Part shown: positions 26,094 to 33,600 of the stretch, piece after piece
Numbering within the stretch: the stretch's first letter is position 1
How the letters are laid out: each line of letters opens with the position of its first letter
Assembly: GCF_000010305.1 (NCBI RefSeq)
Contig: NC_012489.1
Span: forward strand, 1,302,001 to 1,366,000
Length of the DNA: 64,000 bases
Reading direction: 5' to 3'
Origin: Gemmatimonas aurantiaca T-27
GTDB taxonomy: Bacteria > Gemmatimonadota > Gemmatimonadetes > Gemmatimonadales > Gemmatimonadaceae
Position numbers and translations under genes: made by a program
Notes under the pieces: model-generated
The model's input: the letters and a program-made list of their open reading frames with translations, nothing else
Databases searched by the model: none
What the model was told of the DNA's origin: nothing

Positions 26094-26585
26094 ATGCCTA
26101 TTGGCGCCGCCACCTGGTCGTTCACCGAGGACGATTTCGGGGCTATCACGATCACGCTTCAGCGGTTCCTGTACGACGCCAAGGCGCGCTGCGCCCTGCT
26201 GGTCGACCGGAGCGGTCAGCTTGTGGCGACGGTGGGCGAACCCCCCAATTTCGACGCCACCGCGTTTGCCACGCTCACGGCGGCCGATTTCAGCGCCAAT
26301 GATCAGTTGGCGCGCCTGATTGGTGAGAGCGACTTCAGCGTCCTGTTCCATCAGGGAGAACGCGAGTCGATGTACCTGGCCGACATCGCGCGGCGGGTGA
26401 TCCTCGTGGTGCTCTTCGACAATCGCACCACGTTGGGCCTGGTGCGGCTCCGCATGAAGAGTGCGGTGGAAGAGCTGACCCGCACGTTTGAAGGGGTCTT
26501 TGCGCGTGGCGCGTCGGCAGAGGCGGCCGCGCCGCCGGGGTTCCTGGCTGGGGCCGAAGACGAGATCGACCGACTTTTTCAGTAA
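26094..26585 (+). CDS. mglB: Roadblock/LC7-domain protein, MglB-like GAP
   Basis: The 163-residue product has the Roadblock/LC7 pattern (ITLQRFLYDAKARCALLVDRSGQLVATVG, then ADIARRVILVVLFDN and LGLVRLRMKSAVEEL). It lies 12 bases before an MglA-type GTPase gene. MglB homologues are GTPase-activating proteins that set the polarity of MglA in gliding bacteria and also occur in non-motile species. The C-terminal tail after 140 is Ala-rich and probably flexible. ATG at 26094 is preferred over an in-frame TTG six bases upstream. Confidence 0.85.
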   Translation: MPIGAATWSFTEDDFGAITITLQRFLYDAKARCALLVDRSGQLVATVGEPPNFDATAFATLTAADFSANDQLARLIGESDFSVLFHQGERESMYLADIARRVILVVLFDNRTTLGLVRLRMKSAVEELTRTFEGVFARGASAEAAAPPGFLAGAEDEIDRLFQ

Positions 26586-26597
26586 GGACGCGCAGCG

Positions 26598-27275
26598 ATG
26601 TCGATGATCAACTATGCGTCCCGCGAGATCAACTGCAAGATCGTGTTCTATGGGCCGGGGCTTGGTGGCAAGACCACCAATCTCGAGTACGTCTATGGCA
26701 AGGTCTCGCCCAGCACCCGCGGCAAGCTCATCTCGCTCGCCACCGAAACCGAGCGCACCCTCTTTTTCGACTTCCTGCCGGTCGATCTGGGTACGATCCG
26801 CGGATTCCGCACCCGATTTCACCTCTATACGGTGCCGGGTCAGGTCTACTACAATGCGAGTCGAAAGCTCATCTTGAAGGGTGTGGATGGAGTGGTGTTT
26901 GTGGCCGACTCGCAGGCGGAGCGGGCAGAAGCCAATCTCGAGTCCATGCAGAACCTGTACGACAACATGGCGGCCTACGGGTATGATCTGACCCGCATGC
27001 CGTTCGTGATTCAGTACAACAAGCGCGATCTCCCCAACGCGGCACCGCTGGAAGAGCTGCAGACCATGCTCAACCCGGGGTGGGAGATCACGGATCCCAC
27101 GCGGATGCGTCCGATGGCTGATCCGTTCCGACCGGGTGAGTATCTGGTGAACCAGTTGCCAACCGGGGAGTGGGTGGAGCGTGTGCCGTATTTCGAAGGG
27201 GTTGCGGTCACCGGTGACGGTGTCTTCGATACCCTGAAGGCTGTCTCCAAGCTGGTGCTCAAGACACTCGCCTGA
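26598..27275 (+). CDS. mglA: MglA-type small Ras-like GTPase with C-terminal insertion
   Basis: The 225-residue product carries the P-loop [10 protein letters not shown] (19-28), the [13 protein letters not shown] switch-2 region and the [10 protein letters not shown] base-recognition motif, as in MglA. Usual MglA proteins are about 195 residues. Here about 30 extra residues lie between MLNPG (near 158) and [15 protein letters not shown] (near 193), rich in Pro and Arg ([18 protein letters not shown]). MglA with GTP localises to one cell pole and controls motility or polarity in myxobacteria; here the output is unknown. A hairpin follows the stop. Confidence 0.92.
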   Translation: MSMINYASREINCKIVFYGPGLGGKTTNLEYVYGKVSPSTRGKLISLATETERTLFFDFLPVDLGTIRGFRTRFHLYTVPGQVYYNASRKLILKGVDGVVFVADSQAERAEANLESMQNLYDNMAAYGYDLTRMPFVIQYNKRDLPNAAPLEELQTMLNPGWEITDPTRMRPMADPFRPGEYLVNQLPTGEWVERVPYFEGVAVTGDGVFDTLKAVSKLVLKTLA

Positions 27276-27279
27276 TCGT

Positions 27280-27296
27280 CCCGTCGCGCGGACGGG
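27280..27296 (+). terminator. Hairpin after mglA
   Basis: CCCGTC at 27280-27285 pairs with GACGGG at 27291-27296 around GCGCG, four bases after the mglA stop. No T-run follows; it could be a weak terminator before pgsA, which starts about 90 bases later. Confidence 0.4.
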
Positions 27297-27382
27297 GTGG
27301 GTGACGCGGGCACCGTCCTTCGGGCAGGTCCTACGGGACGCTGTTCTACGGACACTGTCCGCCCTCCGAGAGTCCCGCGCAC

Positions 27383-28084
27383 GTGAACCTTCCCAACGCG
27401 ATCACCGTCGGCCGCATCGCCCTGACGCCTCTGATTGCGTGGCTGCCGTTCACCACGTCGTGGACGGCCCGCCTGATGGCCTTTGTGCTGTTCCTGGTCG
27501 CCGCGATCACCGACTATTGGGACGGTCATCTCGCGCGGCAGCACAACATGGTCACGGATCTGGGCCGCCTGCTCGATCCGCTCGCCGACAAGTTGCTGCT
27601 CGTGGCCACGCTGGTGCCGATGTACTTCCTGCAGCGGCATCCGCAGTTCATCGTGCCCGACGCTGCTTTCCCGATCAACAGTGGTGTCAGTGCCAGTGTC
27701 GATGTCGCACCGTTCCTGTTTGCGACACCCTTTGGTCATGTGTCGCTGCCGCTCTGGATCGTGCTGGTGGTGCTGGGACGCGAAGCCTTCATGACGCTTT
27801 TTCGGCAGGTCGCGGCGCGGCGCGGTCTGGTGATCAGCGCCATCGGGCCGGCCAAGTGGAAAACCACCTTTCAGAGCATCTGGCTGGGGGCGGCCTACTT
27901 CTGGTTCTTTGCGCTGACGCTGGCCGTGCGTGAAGGGTGGGAGCAGGACGCCACCTGGCAGGCGTTCGCGTGGTTCAATGGTTTTGTGGGGGTGACCAGC
28001 ATGATCGGTGCGGTTGCGCTCACCATGTACAGCCTGTGGTTGTATCTGCGCCGCTATGGCTCACAGGTGATGCGCCTGGCCTAG
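27383..28084 (+). CDS. pgsA: CDP-diacylglycerol-glycerol-3-phosphate phosphatidyltransferase
   Basis: Makes phosphatidylglycerol phosphate from CDP-diacylglycerol, in the inner membrane. The 233-residue product contains the CDP-alcohol transferase signature DG-N2-AR-N8-G-N3-D-N3-D (DYWDGHLARQ then LGRLLDPLADK, about 45-71) and about six hydrophobic helices. The start NLPNAITVGRIALTP is typical of PgsA. A loop between the second and third helix (about 85-115) is longer than in E. coli. GTG at 27383 is the start. It lies after mglA and may have its own promoter. Confidence 0.92.
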   Translation: MNLPNAITVGRIALTPLIAWLPFTTSWTARLMAFVLFLVAAITDYWDGHLARQHNMVTDLGRLLDPLADKLLLVATLVPMYFLQRHPQFIVPDAAFPINSGVSASVDVAPFLFATPFGHVSLPLWIVLVVLGREAFMTLFRQVAARRGLVISAIGPAKWKTTFQSIWLGAAYFWFFALTLAVREGWEQDATWQAFAWFNGFVGVTSMIGAVALTMYSLWLYLRRYGSQVMRLA

Positions 28085-28097
28085 GCCGGGGCGCCCT

Positions 28098-28904
28098 TCA
28101 TCGCTGCGTCCACAGCACCAGCGCACCACACACGGCCTGACCGCCTTTGTCGAATTCAGCAGGCACCTGCGCGGCCGAGTAGTACTCGGACGCCACCACG
28201 GGTGGACCGCCGGTCAGGAAGCCGATGTCCAAGGGCGATTCACCAATCCCGTTTGCGTACATCACCACATTGTCGACAATGATGTGCGGATAACATTCCG
28301 AACGAACGTCGCCGCGAAGACTGATCGCACCACGTCGTCTACCGGCAAAGGTGTAGCCCGAGCCGTAGATCGATTCGAAACGCACGATTCGCAAAAATGG
28401 CGTGTTGGTGGTCAACTGTGTCGCCCATTGCATCGGACCGTAGGCATGCAGCCTGGTCGAATCCATGAAGCGACCCCAGCCCCATCGTCGCCTTTGGTCG
28501 AATCCCCTCAGGTGCGCTTCGCGGGGCACTCCTCCGGCTTTGACCTCCACCCGGCCGAGCGTCGGAGGCAACAGAACCTCCAGCGCATCCAGCCCATCGT
28601 CGGGCACCACGAGCGGTATATCGAGCGGGGCAAACCCAAGGGCACGGATCAGCAGTCGATAGCGCCCTGGGAGGATATCCCACAGCGCGAAGACTCCCGA
28701 GGAGTCCGTGGTGGTCATGTTCCCATTGCCCACGAGCTCTACTTGGGCGCCCGCGATCGGTCGCTCGCCCTGCTCGGCAAGCACCGTTCCCAGCAAGGCC
28801 ACGCGACTCGCCGTCTGAGCCTCCACCTTCGCGGTAGAGGTGGTGAGTATGGCCAGGACCAACAGTGCCGCCACGGCTATCGATTTGCACCCGTCAGTCC
28901 ACAT
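28098..28904 (-). CDS. Secreted carboxypeptidase-regulatory-like domain protein
   Basis: The 268-residue product has a signal peptide (about 1-30, ending near KVEAQTA). A CarboxypepD-reg beta-sandwich follows (about 34-115, VALLGTVLAEQGERPIAGAQVELVG, then LPGRYRLLIRALGFAPLDIPL). The C-terminal half (about 120-268) resembles the plug region of TonB-dependent receptors (YPHIIVDNVVMYANG). In this phylum such proteins are commonly outer-membrane or surface associated. No full beta-barrel follows, so it is either a stand-alone plug-like protein or an adaptor. Substrate unknown. Confidence 0.72.
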   Translation of the reverse strand: MWTDGCKSIAVAALLVLAILTTSTAKVEAQTASRVALLGTVLAEQGERPIAGAQVELVGNGNMTTTDSSGVFALWDILPGRYRLLIRALGFAPLDIPLVVPDDGLDALEVLLPPTLGRVEVKAGGVPREAHLRGFDQRRRWGWGRFMDSTRLHAYGPMQWATQLTTNTPFLRIVRFESIYGSGYTFAGRRRGAISLRGDVRSECYPHIIVDNVVMYANGIGESPLDIGFLTGGPPVVASEYYSAAQVPAEFDKGGQAVCGALVLWTQR

Positions 28905-29033
28905 CAGGCCCTCGTGGTCATTGCCTCACGGTTTCTTCGGGAAACTACGGTCAGCGCGTCACGACGCCACGCCCAGTGCCCATTCTCGACCGACGGCCCT
29001 TGATTGCCTCCCGCGATCGGCCAACTTCGACAT

Positions 29034-29507
29034 ATGCGCGCCAGCCAACACCCCGCCGTCGTGGAGTTCCTCGACCGCTTCAGTGCCATGATGGAGCCGG
29101 AGGGATTGCCGCGCCCGGCCGGACGCATGCTCGGGCTGTTTTTTGTGGACGGCGGGCCCTTCACGGCCGAAGAGCTTTCGGAACGTCTGCAGATCAGTCG
29201 CAGCAACGTGAGCACCACCGTGCGGCTCCTGGAGTCCCTGGGCGTGGTGCACCGCACGCGGATGCCCGGTGAACGCACCGATCGTTTTCGCCTGCATGAC
29301 GATCCCTTCGTGCCCATGCTGCAGGCGAGTGTCATGCGGGCGAATCGTATGCGGACGCTGGTCAGGGAATGCCGTAGCGCGCTCCCGGCGTCGCTCAAAC
29401 CGGCGGCGCAGCGCCTCCGTCCGCTGGAACAGTTCTTTGGTCACGCCGCGGAATGGCTGGCCGGCATGGCCGGCGCGTGGCCCGGAGGCCGCCGCCCGCG
29501 CGGCTAG
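29034..29507 (+). CDS. GbsR/MarR-family transcriptional regulator
   Basis: The 157-residue product has a winged-helix DNA-binding domain: FTAEELSERLQISRSNVSTTVRLLESLGVVHR (about 43-74) followed by the wing RMPGERTDRFRLHDD. This is the GbsR pattern within the MarR superfamily. The C-terminal helix (about 95-145) would dimerise. It lies 78 bases before the methyltransferase gene, and the intervening gap holds a 10-bp-arm palindrome, so it probably represses that gene in response to an unknown ligand. ATG at 29034 is chosen; an earlier in-frame TTG has no support. Confidence 0.82.
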   Translation: MRASQHPAVVEFLDRFSAMMEPEGLPRPAGRMLGLFFVDGGPFTAEELSERLQISRSNVSTTVRLLESLGVVHRTRMPGERTDRFRLHDDPFVPMLQASVMRANRMRTLVRECRSALPASLKPAAQRLRPLEQFFGHAAEWLAGMAGAWPGGRRPRG

Positions 29508-29537
29508 GGGAGTGGTGTCGGGTGCTCGTTTGATTCT

Positions 29538-29567
29538 ATATTTCTGATAATTCAGAAATATCAGAAA
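29538..29567. promoter_or_regulatory. Palindromic operator between regulator and methyltransferase genes
   Basis: ATATTTCTGA at 29538-29547 and TCAGAAATAT at 29552-29561 are exact reverse complements around TAAT, and a third half-site TCAGAAA follows at 29561-29567. This is a typical site for a dimeric winged-helix repressor such as the adjacent GbsR-like protein. It is AT-rich in a GC-rich region and ends about 18 bases before the methyltransferase ATG, so it probably overlaps the promoter. Confidence 0.75.
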
Positions 29568-29585
29568 CATAGAAACGGGAGACTC

Positions 29586-30374
29586 ATGCGCCGCATACAG
29601 TTTTTCGAGATCGCCGATCAGTCCTGGTGCCCACGCATCGTGCGCGAGGGTGTCACCGACTATCTGCAGCATGCCATCGACGCCGGGCGTGTGTATGCCC
29701 CTGCCGCGCCGGTGTTGGCACGTGTGCTGCGTGAATCGGGACGCGATGCGATCATCGACCTCGCGGCCGGTGGCGGTGGGCCCTGGCAATCGTTGCTCCC
29801 GGTGTTGCATGCGGGAGGGATCCATCCCACGGTGACACTCACCGACTGGCGGCCCAACACGACCGCCTTTCAGCGCACGACCACGCACACACACGGGCAG
29901 GTGCAAGGTCATGTGGATCCGGTCGATGCGCGTGCCGTGCCACCCACCCTGCACGGCGCCCGCACCATGTTCTCGGCGTTGCATCATTTTCGCGAAGACG
30001 ACATACGACGCATGCTGCGCGATGCGGCCAATGCCGGTGAGCCGTTTCTCGCCTTCGAAGCCACACATCGCAGTGTGCGTGCGGTGCTGTTCACCTGTCT
30101 CACGCCGCTGATGGTGCTGTTGATGACGCCGGCGATCCGGCCGTTCCAATGGTCCCGGGTGTTGTTCACCTATCTGATTCCGCTCATCCCCCTGGTGGTC
30201 CTGTGGGACGGCATCGTGTCCTGTTTGCGGACCTACACACCGGAAGAGCTCGAGCGGTTGGCGACGAATAGTTCAGATGGTGACTATGAATGGCAAACAG
30301 CAGAGCTTGGTGATGGCCCATTGCCTGTGACGGCGTTGTGGGGGCGGCAACGCAATGAATCCATCACGAGGTGA
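29586..30374 (+). CDS. Membrane-associated SAM methyltransferase-like protein
   Basis: The 262-residue product has a Rossmann motif I (IIDLAAGGGGPWQSLL, about 56-71), an acidic-end beta2 (VTLTDWRPN) and FSALHHF in place of the usual motif IV, consistent with a class I SAM methyltransferase. Unusually, two hydrophobic stretches of about 20 residues (VLFTCLTPLMVLLMTPAI near 165 and VLFTYLIPLIPLVVLWDG near 195) suggest membrane association. Substrate could be a lipid or quinone; this is not evident. A GGGAG Shine-Dalgarno precedes the ATG. It lies downstream of a GbsR-like regulator with an operator between. Confidence 0.72.
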   Translation: MRRIQFFEIADQSWCPRIVREGVTDYLQHAIDAGRVYAPAAPVLARVLRESGRDAIIDLAAGGGGPWQSLLPVLHAGGIHPTVTLTDWRPNTTAFQRTTTHTHGQVQGHVDPVDARAVPPTLHGARTMFSALHHFREDDIRRMLRDAANAGEPFLAFEATHRSVRAVLFTCLTPLMVLLMTPAIRPFQWSRVLFTYLIPLIPLVVLWDGIVSCLRTYTPEELERLATNSSDGDYEWQTAELGDGPLPVTALWGRQRNESITR

Positions 30375-30450
30375 CGCGCATGCTGGTGCCGAGTTCATGC
30401 TGCACATGTGTAGCGCGGCCGCTCTAGGCCCAGGGTCCAAGTTGTTGCCA

Positions 30451-30503
30451 TCATCGAAGAAAGGGAGCTTGTGCGCCACATCTTCGATGACGAAGAGCTC
30501 TTC
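30451..30503 (+). promoter_or_regulatory. Stem-loop leader of the PEP-CTERM gene
   Basis: TCATCGAAGA at 30451-30460 and TCTTCGATGA at 30481-30490 are exact reverse complements with a 20-base loop, and the palindrome GAAGAGCTCTTC (30492-30503) follows. They lie just before the AAGGAG at about 30508 that serves the PEP-CTERM start, so they may control its translation or stabilise the mRNA. Confidence 0.5.
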
Positions 30504-30519
30504 CCTCAAGGAGTGGTGC

Positions 30520-31395
30520 ATGAAACGAGCAGTATTGGCCGGTCTGGTCTTCCTCGCGAGCTCGGCAGTAGCGGGTGCGCAGACGGTTGTTGTCACCGGT
30601 AGTGGAACCATGTTCACCGAGCCGGCCGGCATCAATGTCAACGATGCGTCCTGTGCTGCCAACGGTGAGTGGTGTGCCCGCAACGTGCGCAATGGTGGCG
30701 CGGTGGGCATCACCAACACCTACACCCGCAGTGGCAATGGTGCTCTCGAGTTCTCGCTTCCTGCGAGCGGGAACTCCAAGGCCGACTTCGACTACCTGTT
30801 CACCAACGCCAATTCGTCATTCGTGCCGTTTGCACTGTCGAGCTTGACGAGCTTCGGGTATGACTGGTTCCGCGATGCGTCGAGCAACAACAGCAATGTG
30901 CAGCATCCCGCACTCCGTTTGTACATCGACTATGATGGTGCGCCGGGCGGTGCTGGTGGTTATCTGATCTATGAAGGAGCCTACAACGGTTACGACAGCG
31001 GCAACCCGGCTCCCGAGGGCAGTTGGCAGTCGGTGGATGTTTCGGGGAACACGACGCTGTGGGCCAACCGATTCGGTTTTGGCAACTGCGCCAACATGGT
31101 GGACATGCACTCGTTTGCTGACTGGCAGTCCGGCGCGTATGGGTGCGGCGGCGTCGATATCATGACGAGCGCTGTGGTGTACGGCTTCAGTGTCGGTGTG
31201 GGCAGCGGTTGGTTCGATGGCTTCAACGGCGCCGTCGACAACGTGCGCTTCCAGACCTCCAACATGTCGGAAGCCAAGGTGTACAATTTCGAAGTGGCCA
31301 CCACGGTGCCCGAGCCTTCGACGTACGCTTTGATGGCGGCGGGGCTTGCTGGTCTGTTGGCCGTGAATCGTCGTCGCACGCGTCAGGCGAAGTAA
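30520..31395 (+). CDS. PEP-CTERM sorting-domain exported protein
   Basis: The 291-residue product has a signal peptide (1-20, ending AVAGAQ) and a C-terminal PEP-CTERM tripartite signal at about 263-291: VPEPSTYALM, a short hydrophobic segment (AAGLAGLLAV) and NRRRTRQAK. Such proteins are sorted to the surface by exosortase, often in extracellular-polymer producers. The body is Ser/Asn/Gly-rich with DGAPGGAGGYL and YGCGGVD stretches and four scattered cysteines. No exosortase gene is in the window. A good Shine-Dalgarno (AAGGAG) supports the ATG at 30520. Confidence 0.85.
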   Translation: MKRAVLAGLVFLASSAVAGAQTVVVTGSGTMFTEPAGINVNDASCAANGEWCARNVRNGGAVGITNTYTRSGNGALEFSLPASGNSKADFDYLFTNANSSFVPFALSSLTSFGYDWFRDASSNNSNVQHPALRLYIDYDGAPGGAGGYLIYEGAYNGYDSGNPAPEGSWQSVDVSGNTTLWANRFGFGNCANMVDMHSFADWQSGAYGCGGVDIMTSAVVYGFSVGVGSGWFDGFNGAVDNVRFQTSNMSEAKVYNFEVATTVPEPSTYALMAAGLAGLLAVNRRRTRQAK

Positions 31396-31421
31396 CAGAC
31401 CGCAGACGACTCGCGGACAGG

Positions 31422-31457
31422 GCGCGGTGTCATGCAACTCGCATGGCACCGCGCTTT
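31422..31457 (+). terminator. Long hairpin terminator after the PEP-CTERM gene
   Basis: A 14-bp stem (31422-31435 with 31441-31454, one T-G wobble) with loop AACTC is followed by three T. It lies 26 bases after the stop and is a good terminator candidate for the PEP-CTERM transcript. Confidence 0.65.
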
Positions 31458-31557
31458 GGCATCGGCGCCTGCATTTGCATCGGCGTCCTTGTGCGTGCGC
31501 CCATGACAACCCAGACCGGCATGCCGACCGGTTGAGGGAGCCCGTCTCTCCCCGCAG

Positions 31558-31563
31558 TATATT
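31558..31563 (+). promoter_or_regulatory. TATATT -10-like element 6 bases before cinA
   Basis: TATATT ends six bases before the cinA ATG, with no Shine-Dalgarno between. TTGAGG at 31532-31537 could be the -35 but the 20-base spacing is long. This layout suggests a leaderless mRNA. Confidence 0.4.
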
Positions 31564-31569
31564 TCCGCC

Positions 31570-32856
31570 ATGGACATAGAAATTGTCACCATCGGCGATG
31601 AACTGCTGTTGGGTTTCACCATCGACACCAACGCCGCGCATCTCGCGCGCGAGTTTGCGGCACTCGGTGTGCGCATCGTGCGTCGGGCCACCTGTGGCGA
31701 TGATGCCGAATCGATCGCCGCAGCGGTCCGTGAAGCGCTTGATCGCACCGGCGCCGTGATCACCACCGGCGGGCTGGGGCCTACGGCCGATGACATGACC
31801 AAGCCGGCCATCGCATCGATTTTTGGTCGGGGCATGGTGATGGACGCCGAGGTGTTGGCGAACCTCGAGCAACGCTGGCTCACGCGTTTTGGGCATACGT
31901 TGCCGGTGAGCAACCGCCAGCAGGCCATGGTGCCGGAGGGATGCACCATCCTTGCCAACCGGCATGGTTCGGCCCCGGGTATCTGGCTCGAAGATGACCA
32001 CGGACGCTGGGTGGTGATGTTGCCTGGTGTTCCCCGCGAAATGCGCGGGATGCTGGCTGACACCATCCTGCCGCTCCTGCGCGATCGTGTGCCGAAGGAC
32101 GGTCCGGTCATTCGCAGTCGTACCTTGCGCACGGCCAATATCGCCGAATCCGCGCTGGCCGATCGTTTGGGAGAACTCGCTCGCGGTGTCAACGGCATGC
32201 CGCTGGCCTTCCTGCCAGGCAATGATGGGGTGGATCTGCGCCTGACGTCCTGGTCACTGCCGTCGCGCGATGCCGAAGGAGCGCTCACACAGGCCGCCGC
32301 GCTGCTGCGGGAGAAGGTCGGGCGGTTCATCTATGGCGAAGGTGATGACGATCTCGCGGCGCTCATGCTCAGCGAATGTGCCATGCGCGATCTCACGCTC
32401 GCCGTGGCGGAGAGCTGCACGGGGGGCATGCTGGGGGAACGTCTGACCGCGATTCCCGGATCGAGTCGTACGGTGCAGGGCGGTGTCATTGCCTACGCCA
32501 ACGAGGTCAAGACGCGCGAACTCGGTGTGCCGGCCGAAATGATTGCGGCACATGGCGCTGTGAGTGAACCGGTGGCCCGGGCGATGGCCGAGGGGGTGCG
32601 CCAGCGGTTCGGCACGGGCATCGGCATCGGGATCACCGGTATCGCGGGGCCTGACGGTGGCACCCCGGAGAAGCCCGTGGGTACGGTGTGGGTGGCCGTC
32701 GATGTCGAAGGGGATGTCCGTGCGGTGCGGGCGCTTCTGCCGGGAAACCGCTTCGAAATCCGGTATCGCGCGGCCCAATTGGCCCTCGACCGGCTTCGCC
32801 GCGCCTTTGCGCGTGAGGCCGGTGACGACGCAGTCGGATGGACGTCCCGCGGCTGA
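31570..32856 (+). CDS. cinA: CinA-family nucleotide amidohydrolase
   Basis: The 428-residue product has both CinA parts. The N-terminal molybdopterin-binding-like domain (IVTIGDELLLGFTIDTNAAHLA, TTGGLGPTADDMT) is known in homologues to hydrolyse ADP-ribose-like dinucleotides. The C-terminal PncC domain (AVAESCTGGMLGERLTAIPGSSRTVQGG, then GITGIAGPDGGTPEKPVGTVW) deamidates NMN, returning NAD by-products to NAD synthesis. Linker near 170-255. Full length for the family. It is followed by grpE after about 100 bases. Confidence 0.93.
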   Translation: MDIEIVTIGDELLLGFTIDTNAAHLAREFAALGVRIVRRATCGDDAESIAAAVREALDRTGAVITTGGLGPTADDMTKPAIASIFGRGMVMDAEVLANLEQRWLTRFGHTLPVSNRQQAMVPEGCTILANRHGSAPGIWLEDDHGRWVVMLPGVPREMRGMLADTILPLLRDRVPKDGPVIRSRTLRTANIAESALADRLGELARGVNGMPLAFLPGNDGVDLRLTSWSLPSRDAEGALTQAAALLREKVGRFIYGEGDDDLAALMLSECAMRDLTLAVAESCTGGMLGERLTAIPGSSRTVQGGVIAYANEVKTRELGVPAEMIAAHGAVSEPVARAMAEGVRQRFGTGIGIGITGIAGPDGGTPEKPVGTVWVAVDVEGDVRAVRALLPGNRFEIRYRAAQLALDRLRRAFAREAGDDAVGWTSRG

Positions 32857-32916
32857 CGCGGGGTGCTATCCTTCGTGCGGACGCACGGTGCCTGACTCTC
32901 TGAGTAAACTTTGAGC

Positions 32917-32935
32917 GGTCCCGACCGTAGGGACC
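32917..32935 (+). other. Stem-loop upstream of grpE
   Basis: GGTCCC at 32917-32922 pairs with GGGACC at 32930-32935 (loop GACCGTA), 22 bases before the grpE ATG. It may be part of the leader of the grpE-dnaJ transcript. It does not match the CIRCE element of HrcA-controlled heat-shock genes. Confidence 0.35.
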
Positions 32936-32957
32936 CCTATGCCAAGACTTTCCTGCC

Positions 32958-33524
32958 ATGACTGATCCCAACGCGACCGGGGCAGATACGCCCCTCGACT
33001 CCATCCTCGACGCGGTGAACGCCGATGCTTCGGCCGATTCAGCCGCGACAGGCACGTCCACGGACACGGCCGACGATCGCCAGCGCGAACTCGATGAATC
33101 GCGCGACAAGTACCTGCGCCTGGCGGCGGAATTCGAGAATTTCCGCCGACGCGCCGTGAAGGAGCGTCAGGAAGCAGGCTGGCGTTCTCAGGGCGATCTG
33201 GTGCGTGGTATTCTCGACGCTCTCGACGACCTGAATCGTTTTGCCAACGTCGACCCGGCCACCGTGGATTCCAAGGCGGTCGTGGAAGGCGTATCCCTGG
33301 TCGAAAAGAAGATCCTCAAGTCGCTGGCTGGCCATGGTTTCGAAGTGATCGATCCCACGGGGCACCCGTTCAATCCGACGCTGCACGAAGCCGTCACCAC
33401 GACGCCGGCGGCATCAGCGGAAGAAGACGATCTGGTCGCTGCGTGTTTTCAGGCCGGCTATGTCATCAACGGTCTCGTGCTCCGTCCGGCGCGCGTGGTC
33501 GTCAAGCAGTGGGCCGGCGCCTGA
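32958..33524 (+). CDS. grpE: Nucleotide exchange factor GrpE
   Basis: GrpE releases ADP from DnaK and so resets the chaperone cycle with DnaJ. The 188-residue product has an acidic, Ala/Ser/Thr-rich N-terminus (1-42), the long helix with DKYLRLAAEFENFRRRAVKERQEA, the four-helix part and the conserved C-terminal beta domain (FEVIDPTGHPFNPTLHEAV, GYVINGLVLRPARVVV). dnaJ follows after 76 bases. dnaK is not in the window. Confidence 0.95.
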   Translation: MTDPNATGADTPLDSILDAVNADASADSAATGTSTDTADDRQRELDESRDKYLRLAAEFENFRRRAVKERQEAGWRSQGDLVRGILDALDDLNRFANVDPATVDSKAVVEGVSLVEKKILKSLAGHGFEVIDPTGHPFNPTLHEAVTTTPAASAEEDDLVAACFQAGYVINGLVLRPARVVVKQWAGA

Positions 33525-33600
33525 CGGCGCTGTTGCTCCTCACGTGAAGTGATACCAACCATTCGCGTCGTCACGTGCTCCGTGACGACTCCCGTCATAC

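Noticed and set aside
30425-30450. Sigma-54 promoter before the PEP-CTERM gene
   Set aside because: A GG and a GC are present but 11 or 12 bases apart instead of the required 10, so the -24/-12 pattern fails.
32917-32935. CIRCE heat-shock operator before grpE
   Set aside because: The dyad is GGTCCC/GGGACC with a 7-base loop, not the TTAGCACTC-N9-GAGTGCTAA of CIRCE.
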